Shown piece by piece: positions 17,921 through 29,162 of a stretch of 64,000 bases of DNA. The first letter of the stretch is position 1. Every line of letters starts with the position of its first letter. The translations under genes were made by a program, and so were the position numbers. The stretch is taken from NCBI RefSeq assembly GCF_005116735.1, contig NZ_SWDB01000011.1, forward strand, positions 124,001 through 188,000, in the 5' to 3' direction. The notes beneath the pieces were generated by a model that worked only from the letters and a program-made list of their open reading frames with translations, was not told the DNA's origin and ran no database searches. This DNA comes from Thalassotalea mangrovi (GTDB lineage: Bacteria; Pseudomonadota; Gammaproteobacteria; Enterobacterales; Alteromonadaceae).

Positions 17921-19297
17921 ATGATTAGTGTATTTGATATGTTTTCAATTGGCATTGGACCATCCAGTTCACATACGGTAGGTCCGATGCGTGCAGCAAA
18001 TCGATTTATCGATGCCCTGCAGGAACAGAAATTATTTACCAAAGTAGAACGTATAAAAGTAGAACTGTTTGGCTCGTTAGGTCAGACCGGCATTGGCCAC
18101 GGCACCGGAAAAGCGGTGATCCTTGGATTACATGGCGAAGCGCCGGAGAGCATCGATGTAAATGCGATTGAGCAGATCCTGCAATCGACTATCAATACCG
18201 AAAAAGTGCACCTTAATAATGAGCACTTCATCGATTTCCCGCATAAAGAGTCGATTATTTATCATCGCAAGAAAACCCTGAAAGCCCACGCTAATGCCAT
18301 GACTATCTTTGCCTATGCGGGTGATGAAGTCATATTGGAAAAAACCTATTACTCCATTGGTGGTGGGTTTATTGTCGAAGACTGTGACTTTGAAAAAGAA
18401 AAAGATAAGGCACTATCTATTCATTTAAATGTCGAAAGACCCTATCGTTTTACCAGTGCCGACGAACTGCTGGCCCTGTGCCAGGAAACCGGACTCAGCA
18501 TCAGCTCGATTATGATGGCTAATGAGAAATGCCTGAACGAAGAATCTCACATCCGTGCTGAACTGCTGAAAATCTGGCAGGCGATGGCAGATTGTGTTGA
18601 ACGTGGCATGAACACAGAAGGTATATTACCTGGTGGCTTAAAGGTCGTACGCCGCGCTCCCACCCTTTATCGTTCGTTGTCGGTTGAGAAAAATGCCGAT
18701 CCATTGCAGGCGATGGACTGGGTAAACCTGTTTGCGCTTGCGGTTAATGAAGAAAATGCTGCCGGCTCACAAGTGGTTACCGCACCGACCAACGGTGCTG
18801 CAGGTATTTTACCGGCGGTTCTTTGCTACTACGATAAGTTCGTTAAGCCGCTAAGTGACGACGATTGTATTCGCTATCTATTAACCGCTGCTGCGATTGG
18901 AATTCTGTATAAGACTAATGCTTCGATTTCAGGGGCGGAAGTCGGTTGCCAGGGTGAAGTCGGCGTCGCCTGTTCGATGGCCGCAGGGGCATTAACCGAA
19001 ATTCTTGGCGGTAACCCGAGGCAGGTCGAAAACGCCGCAGAAATCGGCATGGAGCATAACCTTGGCCTGACCTGCGATCCGGTAGGTGGACTGGTACAGG
19101 TACCTTGCATTGAACGCAATGCGATGGGCGCAGTAAAAGCGATTAATGCCTCGCGACTGGCAATGCGCGGAACGGGTAACCAGAAAGTTTCCCTGGATAA
19201 GGTCATTAAAACCATGTGGGAAACTGGCAACGATATGAAGACCAAGTATAAAGAAACGTCCCGCGGCGGTCTGGCGGTTAATATTATTGAATGTTAG
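17921..19297 (+). CDS. sdaA: L-serine ammonia-lyase (iron-sulfur type)
   Basis: Deaminates L-serine to pyruvate with a [4Fe-4S] cluster. The 458 residues carry the beta-domain start [23 protein letters not shown] and the catalytic alpha domain with [17 protein letters not shown] and [15 protein letters not shown], providing the cluster cysteines. This is the single-chain form with the alpha and beta parts fused, as in E. coli SdaA/SdaB. No ribosome binding site stands out. It converges on cysB across a 98-bp gap filled with heptad repeats and a hairpin. E. coli has two paralogues, so the letter is a convention. Confidence 0.93.
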   Translation: MISVFDMFSIGIGPSSSHTVGPMRAANRFIDALQEQKLFTKVERIKVELFGSLGQTGIGHGTGKAVILGLHGEAPESIDVNAIEQILQSTINTEKVHLNNEHFIDFPHKESIIYHRKKTLKAHANAMTIFAYAGDEVILEKTYYSIGGGFIVEDCDFEKEKDKALSIHLNVERPYRFTSADELLALCQETGLSISSIMMANEKCLNEESHIRAELLKIWQAMADCVERGMNTEGILPGGLKVVRRAPTLYRSLSVEKNADPLQAMDWVNLFALAVNEENAAGSQVVTAPTNGAAGILPAVLCYYDKFVKPLSDDDCIRYLLTAAAIGILYKTNASISGAEVGCQGEVGVACSMAAGALTEILGGNPRQVENAAEIGMEHNLGLTCDPVGGLVQVPCIERNAMGAVKAINASRLAMRGTGNQKVSLDKVIKTMWETGNDMKTKYKETSRGGLAVNIIEC

Positions 19298-19312
19298 ACA
19301 ACGTATAACATT

Positions 19313-19382
19313 CAAGCTGTATGCCTTAAGCGGCAAGCTTCAAGCGGTTTGCTTATCGCTTACAGCTTGTAGCTTACAGCTC
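19313..19382. repeat. Heptad repeat tract, 10 units
   Basis: Ten consecutive 7-bp units of the form N-N-N-GC-N-N (CAAGCTG, TATGCCT, TAAGCGG, CAAGCTT and so on to ACAGCTC). GC occupies the same two positions of every unit. Related tracts occur at 20481 and 58764. Confidence 0.8.
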
Positions 19383-20391
<1,009 letters not shown>

Positions 20392-20443
20392 TTATAACGA
20401 AAAGGATATATGAAAAAAAATATTGGCGCAATGGGGAAATACA

Positions 20444-20515
20444 GGAAGGTGGAAGTGTGAGGTGGAAGCAGGAAGTAGAATACTTACGGCTTAAATCTTA
20501 CAGCTTAAAGCTTAA
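20444..20515. repeat. GGTGGAAG word plus heptad tract, 5 units
   Basis: GGAAGGTGGAAGTGTGA (20444-20460) is followed by five heptads at 20481-20515 (TACTTAC, GGCTTAA, ATCTTAC, AGCTTAA, AGCTTAA). The same two words recur near 58764-58856, and the G-rich word alone at 11737. Confidence 0.7.
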
Positions 20516-20539
20516 TAAAAAACCGCCACGAAGGCGGTT
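20515..20539 (-). terminator. Terminator of topA
   Basis: AACCGCC and GGCGGTT form a 7-bp stem with loop ACGAA. The A-run just before it gives a U-tract on the minus strand, directly after the topA stop. Confidence 0.85.
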
Positions 20540-20559
20540 CTTTTTATAACGTTATCTAA

Positions 20560-23211
20560 TTACTTTTTCTTGGTTGCCTTTTTTGCCGGCTTTTTCTTGG
20601 TTTGTTCTTCAACCCACTTGCCATCGATGTATTTCGCAATCCAACCAGTAGCTTTGCCTTCCACTTCCGTCATCACATATTGCTCTTTGGTTTTACGTGA
20701 AAAGCGAACAATTGCCGGATTACCATCAGGGTCTTGCTGCGGGGCATCGGCCAGATAATAAAACTTCGGCGAAATTCGATCTCTGAACCGGTGTAATTCA
20801 GCAACCAGCGGCGCCCGGGTTTCCCGCGATTTCGGGAACGTACTGGCCGCGAGAAATATGCCAGCGGCACCATCTCGCAACTTAAAGAACGCATCGGATT
20901 TTTCACAGCGCAGTTCCGGTAAGTCGACGGGATCTTCTTTTGGTGGTGCTACTTCGCCATTTTTCAGCAACTTACGCGTGTTTTTACAATCGGCATTGGT
21001 ACAGTCAAAATACTTACCAAAACGACCCGATTTTAATTGCATCTGCGAGCCACAACGATCACAGTCAATAATCGGTCCATCATAACCTTTGATTTTGAAC
21101 TCACCTTTTTCCAGCTCAAAACCATCACAGGTCGGATTATTACCACATACATGCAACTTACGGGTTTCATCAATTAGGTAGCTATCCATCGCGGTGCCAC
21201 ATTTGTGACAACGATGCATTGCCATCAAGGCTTCGGTTTCGCGATCTTCACCAATAACCGCCTCGGCTTCATCACCAGGAGTCAGGTTCATGGTTTGTGT
21301 GCAACGTTCTTTCGGCGGTAAGTTATAACCACTACAGCCAAGGAAAACCCCGGTTGAGGCTGTACGTATTGCCATCTTACGACCACAATTCGGACAATCG
21401 ATATCGGTTAACACCGGTTGGTTCGGTTGCATACCACCATCTTCTACCGGTTTATCCGCTTTACCCAGTTGTTCCGTGAAGTTTTCATAAAACTGGCTAA
21501 GTACCTGCTTCCAATAAGCCTTGTCATGAGCGATATCATCAAGACGCTCTTCCATCTTGGCGGTAAAGTCGTAACTCATCAAATCTTCAAAACTACCGGA
21601 CAGGCTATCGGTGACGATTTCACCCATTTTTTCAGCGTGGAATCGTTTACCTTCAAGACGAACGTAACCACGATCCTGAATGGTGGAAATAATCGATGCA
21701 TAGGTTGATGGACGACCAATGCTTCGTTTTTCCAGTTCTTTTACCAGCGATGCTTCACCAAAACGTGCCGGTGGCTTGGTAAAATGCTGGCTTGGCTCCA
21801 GATTTTCCAGAGATACCACTTCTCCCACCTGTAAATCAGGCAAATGAGTATCTTTATCCCCTTTCGACAGGTGCGCATGGACTTTGGTCCAACCGTCGAA
21901 ACGCATCACCCGACCTTTGGCTTTCAAATCAAAGTTTGCAGCAGACACGGTTATGGTACTGACATCATAACGGGCAGCGGTCATCTGACAGGCCACAAAC
22001 TGACGCCAAATCAGGTCATACAGTTTACGGGCATCCGCTTCCATATCGTTAAGAAACGCAGACTCAACCTTAACGTTAGATGGTCGTATCGCTTCGTGCG
22101 CTTCCTGAGCATTCGCTTTGGCACCATAGGTTTTTGGGTTTTCTGGCAGATAATTAGCACCAAAATTATCCCTGATATACTCACGACAGCTGGCAACCGC
22201 ATCTTTAGACAGGTTTGTCGAGTCGGTACGCATATAGGTAATGTGACCAGCTTCATACAGGCGTTGCGCCAGGCCCATGGTGCGTTTTACCCCAAAGCCG
22301 AGGCGAGTACTCGCCGCCTGCTGCAATGTTGAGGTGATAAATGGCGCCGAAGGTGAACTTTTCGATGGCTTGTCTTCACGCTTACTAACCTGGTAACTGG
22401 CATTTTGCAAAACGCTCAGGGCTGCATTCGTTTGCGCTTCATTAACCGGTTTAAAGGCTTTGCCATCCTGATGGGTGACCTGTAACTGCAGGTTTTGCTT
22501 ATCCTGGGTTAAGGTGTCCGCATGGACTTCCCAGAACTCTTCAGGAACGAAAGCTTTGATTTCACGTTCGCGCTCAACCACCAGTTTCACGGCAACCGAC
22601 TGTACCCGGCCGGCGGATAAGCCTCGGGCGATTTTCTTCCATAATAATGGACTGACCATAAAGCCCACGACCCGGTCGAGAAAGCGACGAGCCTGCTGAG
22701 CATTAACGCCATTCATATTCAGCTCGCCCGGCTGTTTAAAGGCTTCCTGAATGGCAGATTGGGTTATCTCATTAAACACCACGCGGCGAAACTTATCGTC
22801 ATCGCCACCAATGATCTCTTTTAAGTGCCAGGCAATGGCCTCTCCCTCACGGTCCAAATCCGTTGCCAGATAAACCTGATCGGCTTTTTCAGCGAGCGCT
22901 TTTAGTTCATTGACGACTTTTTCTTTACCGGGAAGCACTTCATATTTTGCCGCCCAGTCTTGTTCCGGGTTAATACCCATACGGTTAAACAGGGCAACCT
23001 TGTCACGTTGTGCCTTATATTTTTCTTTCTGCTCCGGTGTCATATTACGGACTTCTGCCGGAGATTTCGTGGGCGCCTTTTTGCCACCACCACTGGTCGG
23101 CAGATCGCGTACGTGGCCGACACTGGACTTTACAATGAAATCCTTTCCGAGATATTTATTAATCGTCTTTGCTTTCGCTGGTGACTCGACTATGACCAGA
23201 GACTTTGCCAT
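20560..23211 (-). CDS. topA: DNA topoisomerase I
   Basis: Type IA topoisomerase relaxing negative supercoils. The 883 residues begin with the TOPRIM domain ([15 protein letters not shown]; acidic motif DLDREGE at 118-124) and carry the catalytic tyrosine Y326 in [12 protein letters not shown]. The C-terminal part holds three Cys4 zinc-ribbon modules: CPNCGRK...C...C, CHKCGTA...C...C and CDRCGSQ...C...C, followed by further ribbon-like sequence and a Lys-rich tail ([12 protein letters not shown]). Slightly longer than E. coli TopA (865). No clear ribosome binding site stands out before the ATG; the start rests on the universal [17 protein letters not shown]. Confidence 0.97.
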   Translation of the reverse strand: MAKSLVIVESPAKAKTINKYLGKDFIVKSSVGHVRDLPTSGGGKKAPTKSPAEVRNMTPEQKEKYKAQRDKVALFNRMGINPEQDWAAKYEVLPGKEKVVNELKALAEKADQVYLATDLDREGEAIAWHLKEIIGGDDDKFRRVVFNEITQSAIQEAFKQPGELNMNGVNAQQARRFLDRVVGFMVSPLLWKKIARGLSAGRVQSVAVKLVVEREREIKAFVPEEFWEVHADTLTQDKQNLQLQVTHQDGKAFKPVNEAQTNAALSVLQNASYQVSKREDKPSKSSPSAPFITSTLQQAASTRLGFGVKRTMGLAQRLYEAGHITYMRTDSTNLSKDAVASCREYIRDNFGANYLPENPKTYGAKANAQEAHEAIRPSNVKVESAFLNDMEADARKLYDLIWRQFVACQMTAARYDVSTITVSAANFDLKAKGRVMRFDGWTKVHAHLSKGDKDTHLPDLQVGEVVSLENLEPSQHFTKPPARFGEASLVKELEKRSIGRPSTYASIISTIQDRGYVRLEGKRFHAEKMGEIVTDSLSGSFEDLMSYDFTAKMEERLDDIAHDKAYWKQVLSQFYENFTEQLGKADKPVEDGGMQPNQPVLTDIDCPNCGRKMAIRTASTGVFLGCSGYNLPPKERCTQTMNLTPGDEAEAVIGEDRETEALMAMHRCHKCGTAMDSYLIDETRKLHVCGNNPTCDGFELEKGEFKIKGYDGPIIDCDRCGSQMQLKSGRFGKYFDCTNADCKNTRKLLKNGEVAPPKEDPVDLPELRCEKSDAFFKLRDGAAGIFLAASTFPKSRETRAPLVAELHRFRDRISPKFYYLADAPQQDPDGNPAIVRFSRKTKEQYVMTEVEGKATGWIAKYIDGKWVEEQTKKKPAKKATKKK

Positions 23212-23693
23212 AAATTCTTACTTTCCTGTTTACAGGCTCAGGTTATTGTTCGTTTTTTACTGCCCGTAGTATCTATTGTATTACGTCTATATTGGATCAC
23301 TCTTAGGCCTTTTAAAGGGGCTAGGTCCTAATATATTGTTTCGACGTTAATTTATTTCTTCAATAAGAGAGTTGTTATTAGGTATATATGTAAAATTTGT
23401 CAGTGACAAGCAAATATTTCTAACAAACAGCAGACCAATCTCATTTTATGTTCACACCCTATTGCCGTTTTCATGACTCAGTTATTGGTTTGTTCCAATG
23501 TCTTTGTGATCTGATAAGCAGCTAAAAAATGGGCGTTATTTCAGATAAGCTGCGCATAATAAGCAAAGCGGGATTGAGTTTTAAAGGAAAAATCGTAAAA
23601 AGTTGGTTAACTGCACAAAATTTGCTCGCATTTGTTAAAAATTATGCGCATAAGTAAGAAAGCCACCGAATGGTGGCTTTATCAATATATCAA
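23212..23693. other. Non-coding region between topA and the Ig-repeat lipoprotein gene
   Basis: About 480 bp of AT-rich DNA, which must hold the topA promoter on the minus strand, though no convincing hexamer pair was found. Two occurrences of TGCGCATAA (near 23551 and 23645) were noted. A terminator for the lipoprotein gene lies at its right end. Confidence 0.4.
23659..23680 (-). terminator. Terminator of the Ig-repeat lipoprotein gene
   Basis: AAAGCCACC and GGTGGCTTT form a perfect 9-bp stem with loop GAAT just after the stop on the minus strand. The following tract is only moderately U-rich (TTCTTACTTAT). Confidence 0.7.
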
Positions 23694-26117
23694 TTAGATA
23701 ACGACTATCGATACCGGAGTAATTGTGGTCGTTAATCCGGATGGGGTGGTGACTTCGACAATCAGGCTACCTGATTTCGCTTCCTTCTCCCCTTTGATTG
23801 CAACGGTAACTTCACGACCACCATTGCTATTGTCATTCGGCCAGACATAGCTGTCAGGGCCAACAATGCTACCAACCGTCGCGGTAAATTTGATTATCGT
23901 ACCTGCTGGCATTGGCTGATTGTGTATATCGGCAAAAATGATACTGGCAGCACCACTGCTCTCGCCTTGCACGACAACTTTATCGTCAGAGTCATTATTT
24001 AACTCAGCATAATCGACATGCTCCTCAGAAACAGAGTCTAAGGTTGTAGTAACGGTGTGAAAAGCCGTGCTACCCGACATTACCAGAACCAAATCACGAC
24101 GTACATTCAAAGATTTTTCCAGGGTATTACAGCCCGCATGAGCCGGCTCGGCACATAAACTGCCGTTATATAACCCGTCAGCTACGTCAAAGTTTCCGCC
24201 ACCATTAAAGTCGATGAACTCTTCATTTTCACCACCAGCTTCACTTCCACCCTGTTGTGGATTGTAGACACCATCTTCGTTGTGATCGACAAACGCTTCG
24301 TCAAGGTCATAGTCCGCCCCGCTGACATCGGTGCCCGTAAATGCCGTTACTTCCGATTCATCAAAACGGCCGTTCCCGTTTGAATCCGGGAATGATTCTT
24401 CGCCAATCGCGGTCGCGACGATGGTCGCACGGCCACCATACTTCTGGCCATGTGGGGTCAATTGCGCAACACGTCCTTCGACACCCAATTCAAGCCCCTC
24501 CGGACGAGGAAACTGGCTAACCCAGACAACCGAACATTTGCCGCCCTGAGTTACACACGAAGGCTGAATGGAACCCCCTTCGGCAGTAAACGACACTGCG
24601 GTTCCGTCTGGTACCGGGTTGTTAAATGCATCGGCAAGGCGCGCAGTAACGACGACTTCAGTACCATCTACAGACCATCCTTCCGGATTTAGGATATCGG
24701 CAGAAAGGCTGAAACTGTCCTGATCGGGAATACCCGTTGAGACAACCAATAGGCTCGATTGCGAAGAAATCAGCGGCGAGCTGCCCTCAATTGAAGCCGT
24801 TACCCGGACACTGGTGGCAACCGAACCAGAATTAACTACGGTTTGTACCTCGCCAGCACCATTGGTAGTCGCTGACATCGGGTCAAGGGAGATGCCTCCA
24901 ACTTCGGTATTAAGGCTAAAGTTTACCTGAGTATTGCTAACCGGATTGCCATTGGTGTCCAAGACTTTGAAAATAACCGTTGAGCTTTCCTGACCGCCAA
25001 CACCCTGTAGCGAAATGTTTTCCGGGCTCGCACTGACGAATTCCAGGCTACCCGCATCAGCGGCCAAAACGTTTACCGTCGCCGATGCGGTCAGGTTTAC
25101 ACCACCAGCATTGGCCGATACCGTAATCGGATCATCATTAACACAACCTTTGGCCAGGTATGTGCTGCTTGCCTTACCATTTGAGGTTGTCACTGGTGAC
25201 GTTAGCAACGCCAGGCCATTGTTAACACAATTTGATGAAAACTGGACATCCACCGGTAACGTATAAGGAACACCGTCTGCATCAACGATGTCAACCGAGA
25301 CAACCGTGGTACCACCTGCAGAGATTTGTGGCAGGCTTAATTGCGCCTGACCTTGCACAAATGGAGAACCACCACCCATCTGCAGATCCGTCGCACCGAC
25401 GACAATCAATTGCTCGCCGCTGGAACCATCCTGGAGAGTCGCGGTAACCGTACCCGCACCAAGATCTTTGCCCGCATAAATATCGACAACCGCCTGATTG
25501 TTTACATCGGTAATCGCGGTTGGAATTGGAATTTCCCCAATATCGGACGTAAAGGTAACAATGACGGGTTTATTGACACCAATCACGGTAGCTATCAGTT
25601 TCCCTGGATTGGTGGCATTAATAACAGAGACTTCAGCGCCGGTGGTCGCATCAGTAAGTGCTAAGTCGACGACAATTTTTGATACCTGATCACCCGCCGT
25701 TTCAAAGCCGACTGAAACAGGATCAACACCATCAATATCTACACTCGCTGTCACTGTTGACGCACCGGCCACCGAACCGGCGGTTAAACCAATGGTAGCA
25801 ACGCCTTCACTATTGGTCAGTGCCGTTCCGGATTCAATATCGAAAACGCCCAGGTCTGAACTGAAAGTTACCACCTCACCGCCAAGGCCAACACCACTGG
25901 ATGTAAGCGTTGCAGTAACGGTTGCCGGGTTCGCTGCGGAAATCGACGTATTATCGATGGTGACAGATAATACCGGTACGGACTCACTCGGGCCACTACC
26001 ACCGCTACCCGTACCCACATTACCTTGTGAGGATTCATCGCCTCCTAAAGATTCACCGCCGCAGGCGGTCAGTAAGGCTAGCGAAAGAACAAAAAATAGT
26101 TTCTGTAAAAACTGCAT
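23694..26117 (-). CDS. Lipoprotein with bacterial Ig-like (BIG-1) repeats and EF-type calcium loops
   Basis: An 807-residue surface or outer-membrane lipoprotein: the lipobox LTAC lies near residue 19. Several Ig-like repeats of invasin/BIG-1 type follow, with the recurring pattern V-T-A-T-L...G-x-A-T/V-x-x-L/Y (NPATVTATLTSSGVGLGGE, NSEGVATIGLTAGSVAGAST). Residues about 575-650 contain three dockerin/EF-like calcium loops: DSNGNGRFDESE, DHNEDGVYNP and DFNGGGNFDVADG. These domains typically mediate adhesion or extend a protein from the surface. The gene is alone, divergent from the symporter gene. The partner is unknown. Confidence 0.82.
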   Translation of the reverse strand: MQFLQKLFFVLSLALLTACGGESLGGDESSQGNVGTGSGGSGPSESVPVLSVTIDNTSISAANPATVTATLTSSGVGLGGEVVTFSSDLGVFDIESGTALTNSEGVATIGLTAGSVAGASTVTASVDIDGVDPVSVGFETAGDQVSKIVVDLALTDATTGAEVSVINATNPGKLIATVIGVNKPVIVTFTSDIGEIPIPTAITDVNNQAVVDIYAGKDLGAGTVTATLQDGSSGEQLIVVGATDLQMGGGSPFVQGQAQLSLPQISAGGTTVVSVDIVDADGVPYTLPVDVQFSSNCVNNGLALLTSPVTTSNGKASSTYLAKGCVNDDPITVSANAGGVNLTASATVNVLAADAGSLEFVSASPENISLQGVGGQESSTVIFKVLDTNGNPVSNTQVNFSLNTEVGGISLDPMSATTNGAGEVQTVVNSGSVATSVRVTASIEGSSPLISSQSSLLVVSTGIPDQDSFSLSADILNPEGWSVDGTEVVVTARLADAFNNPVPDGTAVSFTAEGGSIQPSCVTQGGKCSVVWVSQFPRPEGLELGVEGRVAQLTPHGQKYGGRATIVATAIGEESFPDSNGNGRFDESEVTAFTGTDVSGADYDLDEAFVDHNEDGVYNPQQGGSEAGGENEEFIDFNGGGNFDVADGLYNGSLCAEPAHAGCNTLEKSLNVRRDLVLVMSGSTAFHTVTTTLDSVSEEHVDYAELNNDSDDKVVVQGESSGAASIIFADIHNQPMPAGTIIKFTATVGSIVGPDSYVWPNDNSNGGREVTVAIKGEKEAKSGSLIVEVTTPSGLTTTITPVSIVVI

Positions 26118-26297
26118 TATTTAAGCGCACTCCCTGATTTATTTTTATTAGCGAAAGCATGATAACGGATTATTTACAAAATAGTTACACTTGATTACAT
26201 TTAGCGAAAAAAATTTCGGTGGCAGTGCTCGGTCAAATGGTTAACAATAGCTGACATCTACTCGCAACAAGTAAATCGTATAAAAAACAGACAAGTT

Positions 26298-27647
26298 ATG
26301 GATAAACAATTCGCACAAAGCCTGACGACACGCATCGTAATCGGCATGATTTCGGGCATAGCCCTGGGATTTGTATTTAAATTCCTGTTGAGCCTTGGTG
26401 AAGATGGCGATCTTCTCATTCCCTTTGGTTTCTTCGACTTTTCTATCCGTGGTTTTTTCGTTGATGGTATCTTTCACGTTGGCGGCCAGATATTTATCAC
26501 CAGTTTAAAAATGCTGGTGGTGCCGCTGGTATTTGTTTCTTTAGTTTGCGGGGTAACCTCGTTAAATGATACCAGCAAACTTGGACGAATTGGTGGCCGT
26601 GCAGTTGGCTTGTACTTGATGACCACCGCCATCGCGATTTCATTAGCAATCATCGCTGCTCTTATTGTGCAGCCTGGTGCTAATTTCAACATGACCGCCG
26701 AAACCACTTATGCAGCCAAAGAAGCTCCCTCTTTAGCTCAGGTCATCATTAATATGTTCCCGAGCAACCCTTTTAATGCCTTTGCTGAAGGGAATATGTT
26801 GCAAATCATCGTGTTTGCGGTGTTATTCGGTATTGCCGTAGCGCTTGCTGGTGACGCAGGTCAGCGTATCGCCAACCTGTTTCAGGACATGAATGAAGTT
26901 GTCATGCGCCTGGTTATCATTTTGATGAATCTGGCGCCTTATGGTGTATTCTGCCTGATGGTGAAACTATTCAGCAATCTCGATATCTCAGCGATTTGGG
27001 GCTTAGCTAAATATTTTGGCTTAGTTCTGGTGGTTTTAATTATTCATGGATTAGGCACTTATCCGGTGATTTTGAAATTGCTGACCGGTTTGAATCCGAT
27101 TACCTTCATTAAGAAGATGGAAACGACTGCACTATTCGCTTTCAGTACCTCAAGCTCAAATGCAACCATTCCTTCAACCTTGAATACTACCACCAAGAAA
27201 ATGGGGGTCGATAACTCTATTGCTTCGTTTACCGTGCCTTTAGGGGCCACATTAAATATGGATGGAACCGCGATTATGCAGGGTGTTGCAACCGTATTTA
27301 TTGCTCAGGTGTTCAATATCGACCTGTCCATTACTGACTTTTTGATGGTAATACTTACCGCAACCCTGGCATCGATTGGTACTGCTGGTGTGCCAGGCGT
27401 TGGTATGATCATGCTAGCCATGGTGCTGGCACAGGTTGGCCTGCCGGTTGAAGGCATTGCGTTAATTATCGGTATTGACCGTTTACTGGATATGGCACGC
27501 ACCGCCGTCAATGTAACCGGGGATTCCATGGTTACTGTGATTGTTGGTAAACGCGAAGGTCAGTTTGACGAACAAGTCTTTAATGCAGATACACACAAGC
27601 AGGAGACGGAAGACGAAGTCGACTTCCATCATCTTAAAGATAAGTAG
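26298..27647 (+). CDS. Dicarboxylate/amino acid:cation symporter (DAACS family)
   Basis: An inner-membrane sodium- or proton-coupled transporter of the GltP/DctA/SdcS-like fold, 449 residues with about eight hydrophobic helices and two re-entrant hairpins. Diagnostic motifs are the serine-rich hairpin STSSSNATIP and the cation/substrate motif NMDGTAIMQGV. The conserved C-terminal arginine segment is GIDRLLDMARTAVNV, which sets anionic substrate binding. Candidates are glutamate/aspartate, serine or C4-dicarboxylates; sequence reading does not decide. A strong terminator follows, then an unusual repeat array. Confidence 0.9.
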   Translation: MDKQFAQSLTTRIVIGMISGIALGFVFKFLLSLGEDGDLLIPFGFFDFSIRGFFVDGIFHVGGQIFITSLKMLVVPLVFVSLVCGVTSLNDTSKLGRIGGRAVGLYLMTTAIAISLAIIAALIVQPGANFNMTAETTYAAKEAPSLAQVIINMFPSNPFNAFAEGNMLQIIVFAVLFGIAVALAGDAGQRIANLFQDMNEVVMRLVIILMNLAPYGVFCLMVKLFSNLDISAIWGLAKYFGLVLVVLIIHGLGTYPVILKLLTGLNPITFIKKMETTALFAFSTSSSNATIPSTLNTTTKKMGVDNSIASFTVPLGATLNMDGTAIMQGVATVFIAQVFNIDLSITDFLMVILTATLASIGTAGVPGVGMIMLAMVLAQVGLPVEGIALIIGIDRLLDMARTAVNVTGDSMVTVIVGKREGQFDEQVFNADTHKQETEDEVDFHHLKDK

Positions 27648-27675
27648 TTAAACAAAAGCCCGTAATTAAACAAAA

Positions 27676-27708
27676 AGCCCGTAGTTGTGATGACTACGGG
27701 CTTTTTTA
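27676..27708 (+). terminator. Terminator of the symporter gene
   Basis: AGCCCGTAG and CTACGGGCT form a 9-bp stem with a 9-nt loop, followed by TTTTTT. The preceding bases contain a tandem duplicate of the word TTAAACAAAAGCCCGTA. Confidence 0.9.
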
Positions 27709-27835
27709 GCACACTGCGTTCCTAGCACGCTACACTCCTAGCACATTGCATTCCTAGCACGTTACACTCCTAGCACATTGCATTCCTAGCACGTTACACT
27801 CCTAGCACACTGCGTTCCGAGCACACTGCATTCCT
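27708..27835. repeat. Eight tandem 16-bp repeats
   Basis: Eight consecutive 16-bp units beginning AGCAC and ending TCCT (units start at 27708, 27724, 27740, 27756, 27772, 27788, 27804, 27820). Two versions alternate in the middle: AGCACATTGCATTCCT and AGCACGTTACACTCCT, forming a 32-bp higher-order unit. No unique spacers are present. Confidence 0.95.
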
Positions 27836-27982
27836 AGCTACTAGGCGCAATCTTTGATTGCATGCTAGGAACTAAATCTCTGATTTCGTGTGCTAGGAAC
27901 TAAATCTCTGATTTTGTGTGCTAGGAACTAAATCTCCGATTTCGTGTGCTCGAAGCTAAATCTCCGATTTGGCGTGCTTTGC
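27836..27982. repeat. Facing array of 28-bp repeats with central palindrome
   Basis: Four 28-bp units (27860, 27888, 27916, 27944) share GTGCTAGGAACTAAATCT and are preceded by a degenerate fifth. The core GTGCTAGGAA is the reverse complement of TTCCTAGCAC in the 16-bp array, so the two arrays face each other. Between them GCAATC-TTT-GATTGC (27847-27861) forms a hairpin. The whole lies between the convergent symporter and sohB genes. Confidence 0.9.
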
Positions 27983-27994
27983 CTGGGTTGAATA

Positions 27995-29032
27995 TTAACC
28001 CGGGAAGATTCGATTATTCTGCCAGAGTTTCATAACCACATTTTCAATCGATAATGAAGCAGCTTTGCCGAGCTTTTCTGCCAGCCCTTTTTTCATTGAA
28101 TACTTAACCGCAAGAACGGATTTATCCTTGGCGGATGTCATCAGGTAATCGTCACTGGTTTTGATTTCATCAACCAGGCCTAATTCTTTCGCCTTAAGAC
28201 CAAACCAGTGCTCACCGGTTGCAACCTTGCTGATATCCAGTGACGGACGGTGCTGCGAGACAAACTGTTTAAACAGCTCGTGCGTCTCTTCCAATTCTTC
28301 AACAAATTTAGCCCTGCCCTTTTCGGTATTCTCACCAAACATCGTCAGGGTTCGCTTATATTCACCAGCAGTTAGCTGCTCAAATTCAATATCGTTTTTC
28401 TTCAGCAATTTATTGAAGTTTGGTACCTGCGCCAACACACCAATTGAGCCAAGAATGGCAAATGGTGCACTAATGATTCTGTCGGCAACACAGGCCATCA
28501 TATAACCACCGCTGGCTGCAACCTTATCAACCGCGACCGTCAATGGAATATTCTGATTACGAATACGATCGAGTTGCGACGACGCTAACCCATAGCCGTG
28601 TACCATACCGCCGCCACTTTCCAGGCGAACCAGCACTTCATCCTGCTCGGTAGCAACCGATAATACGGCACTAACTTCTTCACGCAGGCTGTCTACTTCG
28701 CGGGCATCAATACTGCCTTTAAAGTCGAGTACGAATAAGCGCGACTTGCTTTGTGGCTCTGACGTTTCAGCTTTCTTTGCTTTTTGCTGAGCTTTTTCCT
28801 GTTTTTTCTGTTCCTTGTGGCGCGCTTTCAATTCGTCTTTATCGAGAAGATGGGTAGCCATGTCCTCTTCAACATCCTTAAACTCCTGAGTCAGATCGGT
28901 TAACTCAAGCTCACCTTTGCGCCCTTTTTGTTTATGGGCAACACCCGCTGCGGTAGCAATAATTGCGATAATGGCAATGACAAAGGTAATCACTTTGGCA
29001 AAGAACAGACCATATTCATAAAGAAATTCCAA
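27995..29032 (-). CDS. sohB: Inner-membrane peptidase SohB (S49 family)
   Basis: A signal-peptide-peptidase-like serine protease, 345 residues. The N-terminal helix (about 8-30, GLFFAKVITFVIAIIAII) anchors it with the catalytic domain beyond. A charged coiled linker rich in K/E/Q (about 60-95) precedes the S49 domain. The nucleophile serine is in KVAASGGYMMAC and the general-base lysine in EYKRTLTMFGEN, giving the Ser/Lys dyad. Length and architecture match E. coli SohB (349). It is monocistronic and converges on the symporter across the repeat array. Confidence 0.93.
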   Translation of the reverse strand: MEFLYEYGLFFAKVITFVIAIIAIIATAAGVAHKQKGRKGELELTDLTQEFKDVEEDMATHLLDKDELKARHKEQKKQEKAQQKAKKAETSEPQSKSRLFVLDFKGSIDAREVDSLREEVSAVLSVATEQDEVLVRLESGGGMVHGYGLASSQLDRIRNQNIPLTVAVDKVAASGGYMMACVADRIISAPFAILGSIGVLAQVPNFNKLLKKNDIEFEQLTAGEYKRTLTMFGENTEKGRAKFVEELEETHELFKQFVSQHRPSLDISKVATGEHWFGLKAKELGLVDEIKTSDDYLMTSAKDKSVLAVKYSMKKGLAEKLGKAASLSIENVVMKLWQNNRIFPG

Positions 29033-29115
29033 TTTCTTTTCTCCTGGATAAATGTAAACAAATTATTCTTCGAATATCTGGATGTTATCGTATTCTGAAC
29101 AAACATTAAAATTAA

Positions 29116-29138
29116 AAAAGGAGGCAAAGCCTCCTTTT
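29116..29138 (-). terminator. Terminator of the lipase gene
   Basis: AAAAGGAGGC and GCCTCCTTTT form a perfect 10-bp stem with loop AAA. The flanking A-run supplies a U-tract on the minus strand. Confidence 0.9.
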
Positions 29139-29162
29139 ACTCATACTTATTGAAAGCAAATA

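Noticed and set aside
27708-27982. CRISPR-like array
   Set aside because: Units abut with no unique spacers, are 16 or 28 bp in two facing groups, and no cas gene is present. The 53-bp array at 47724 was rejected for the same reason.
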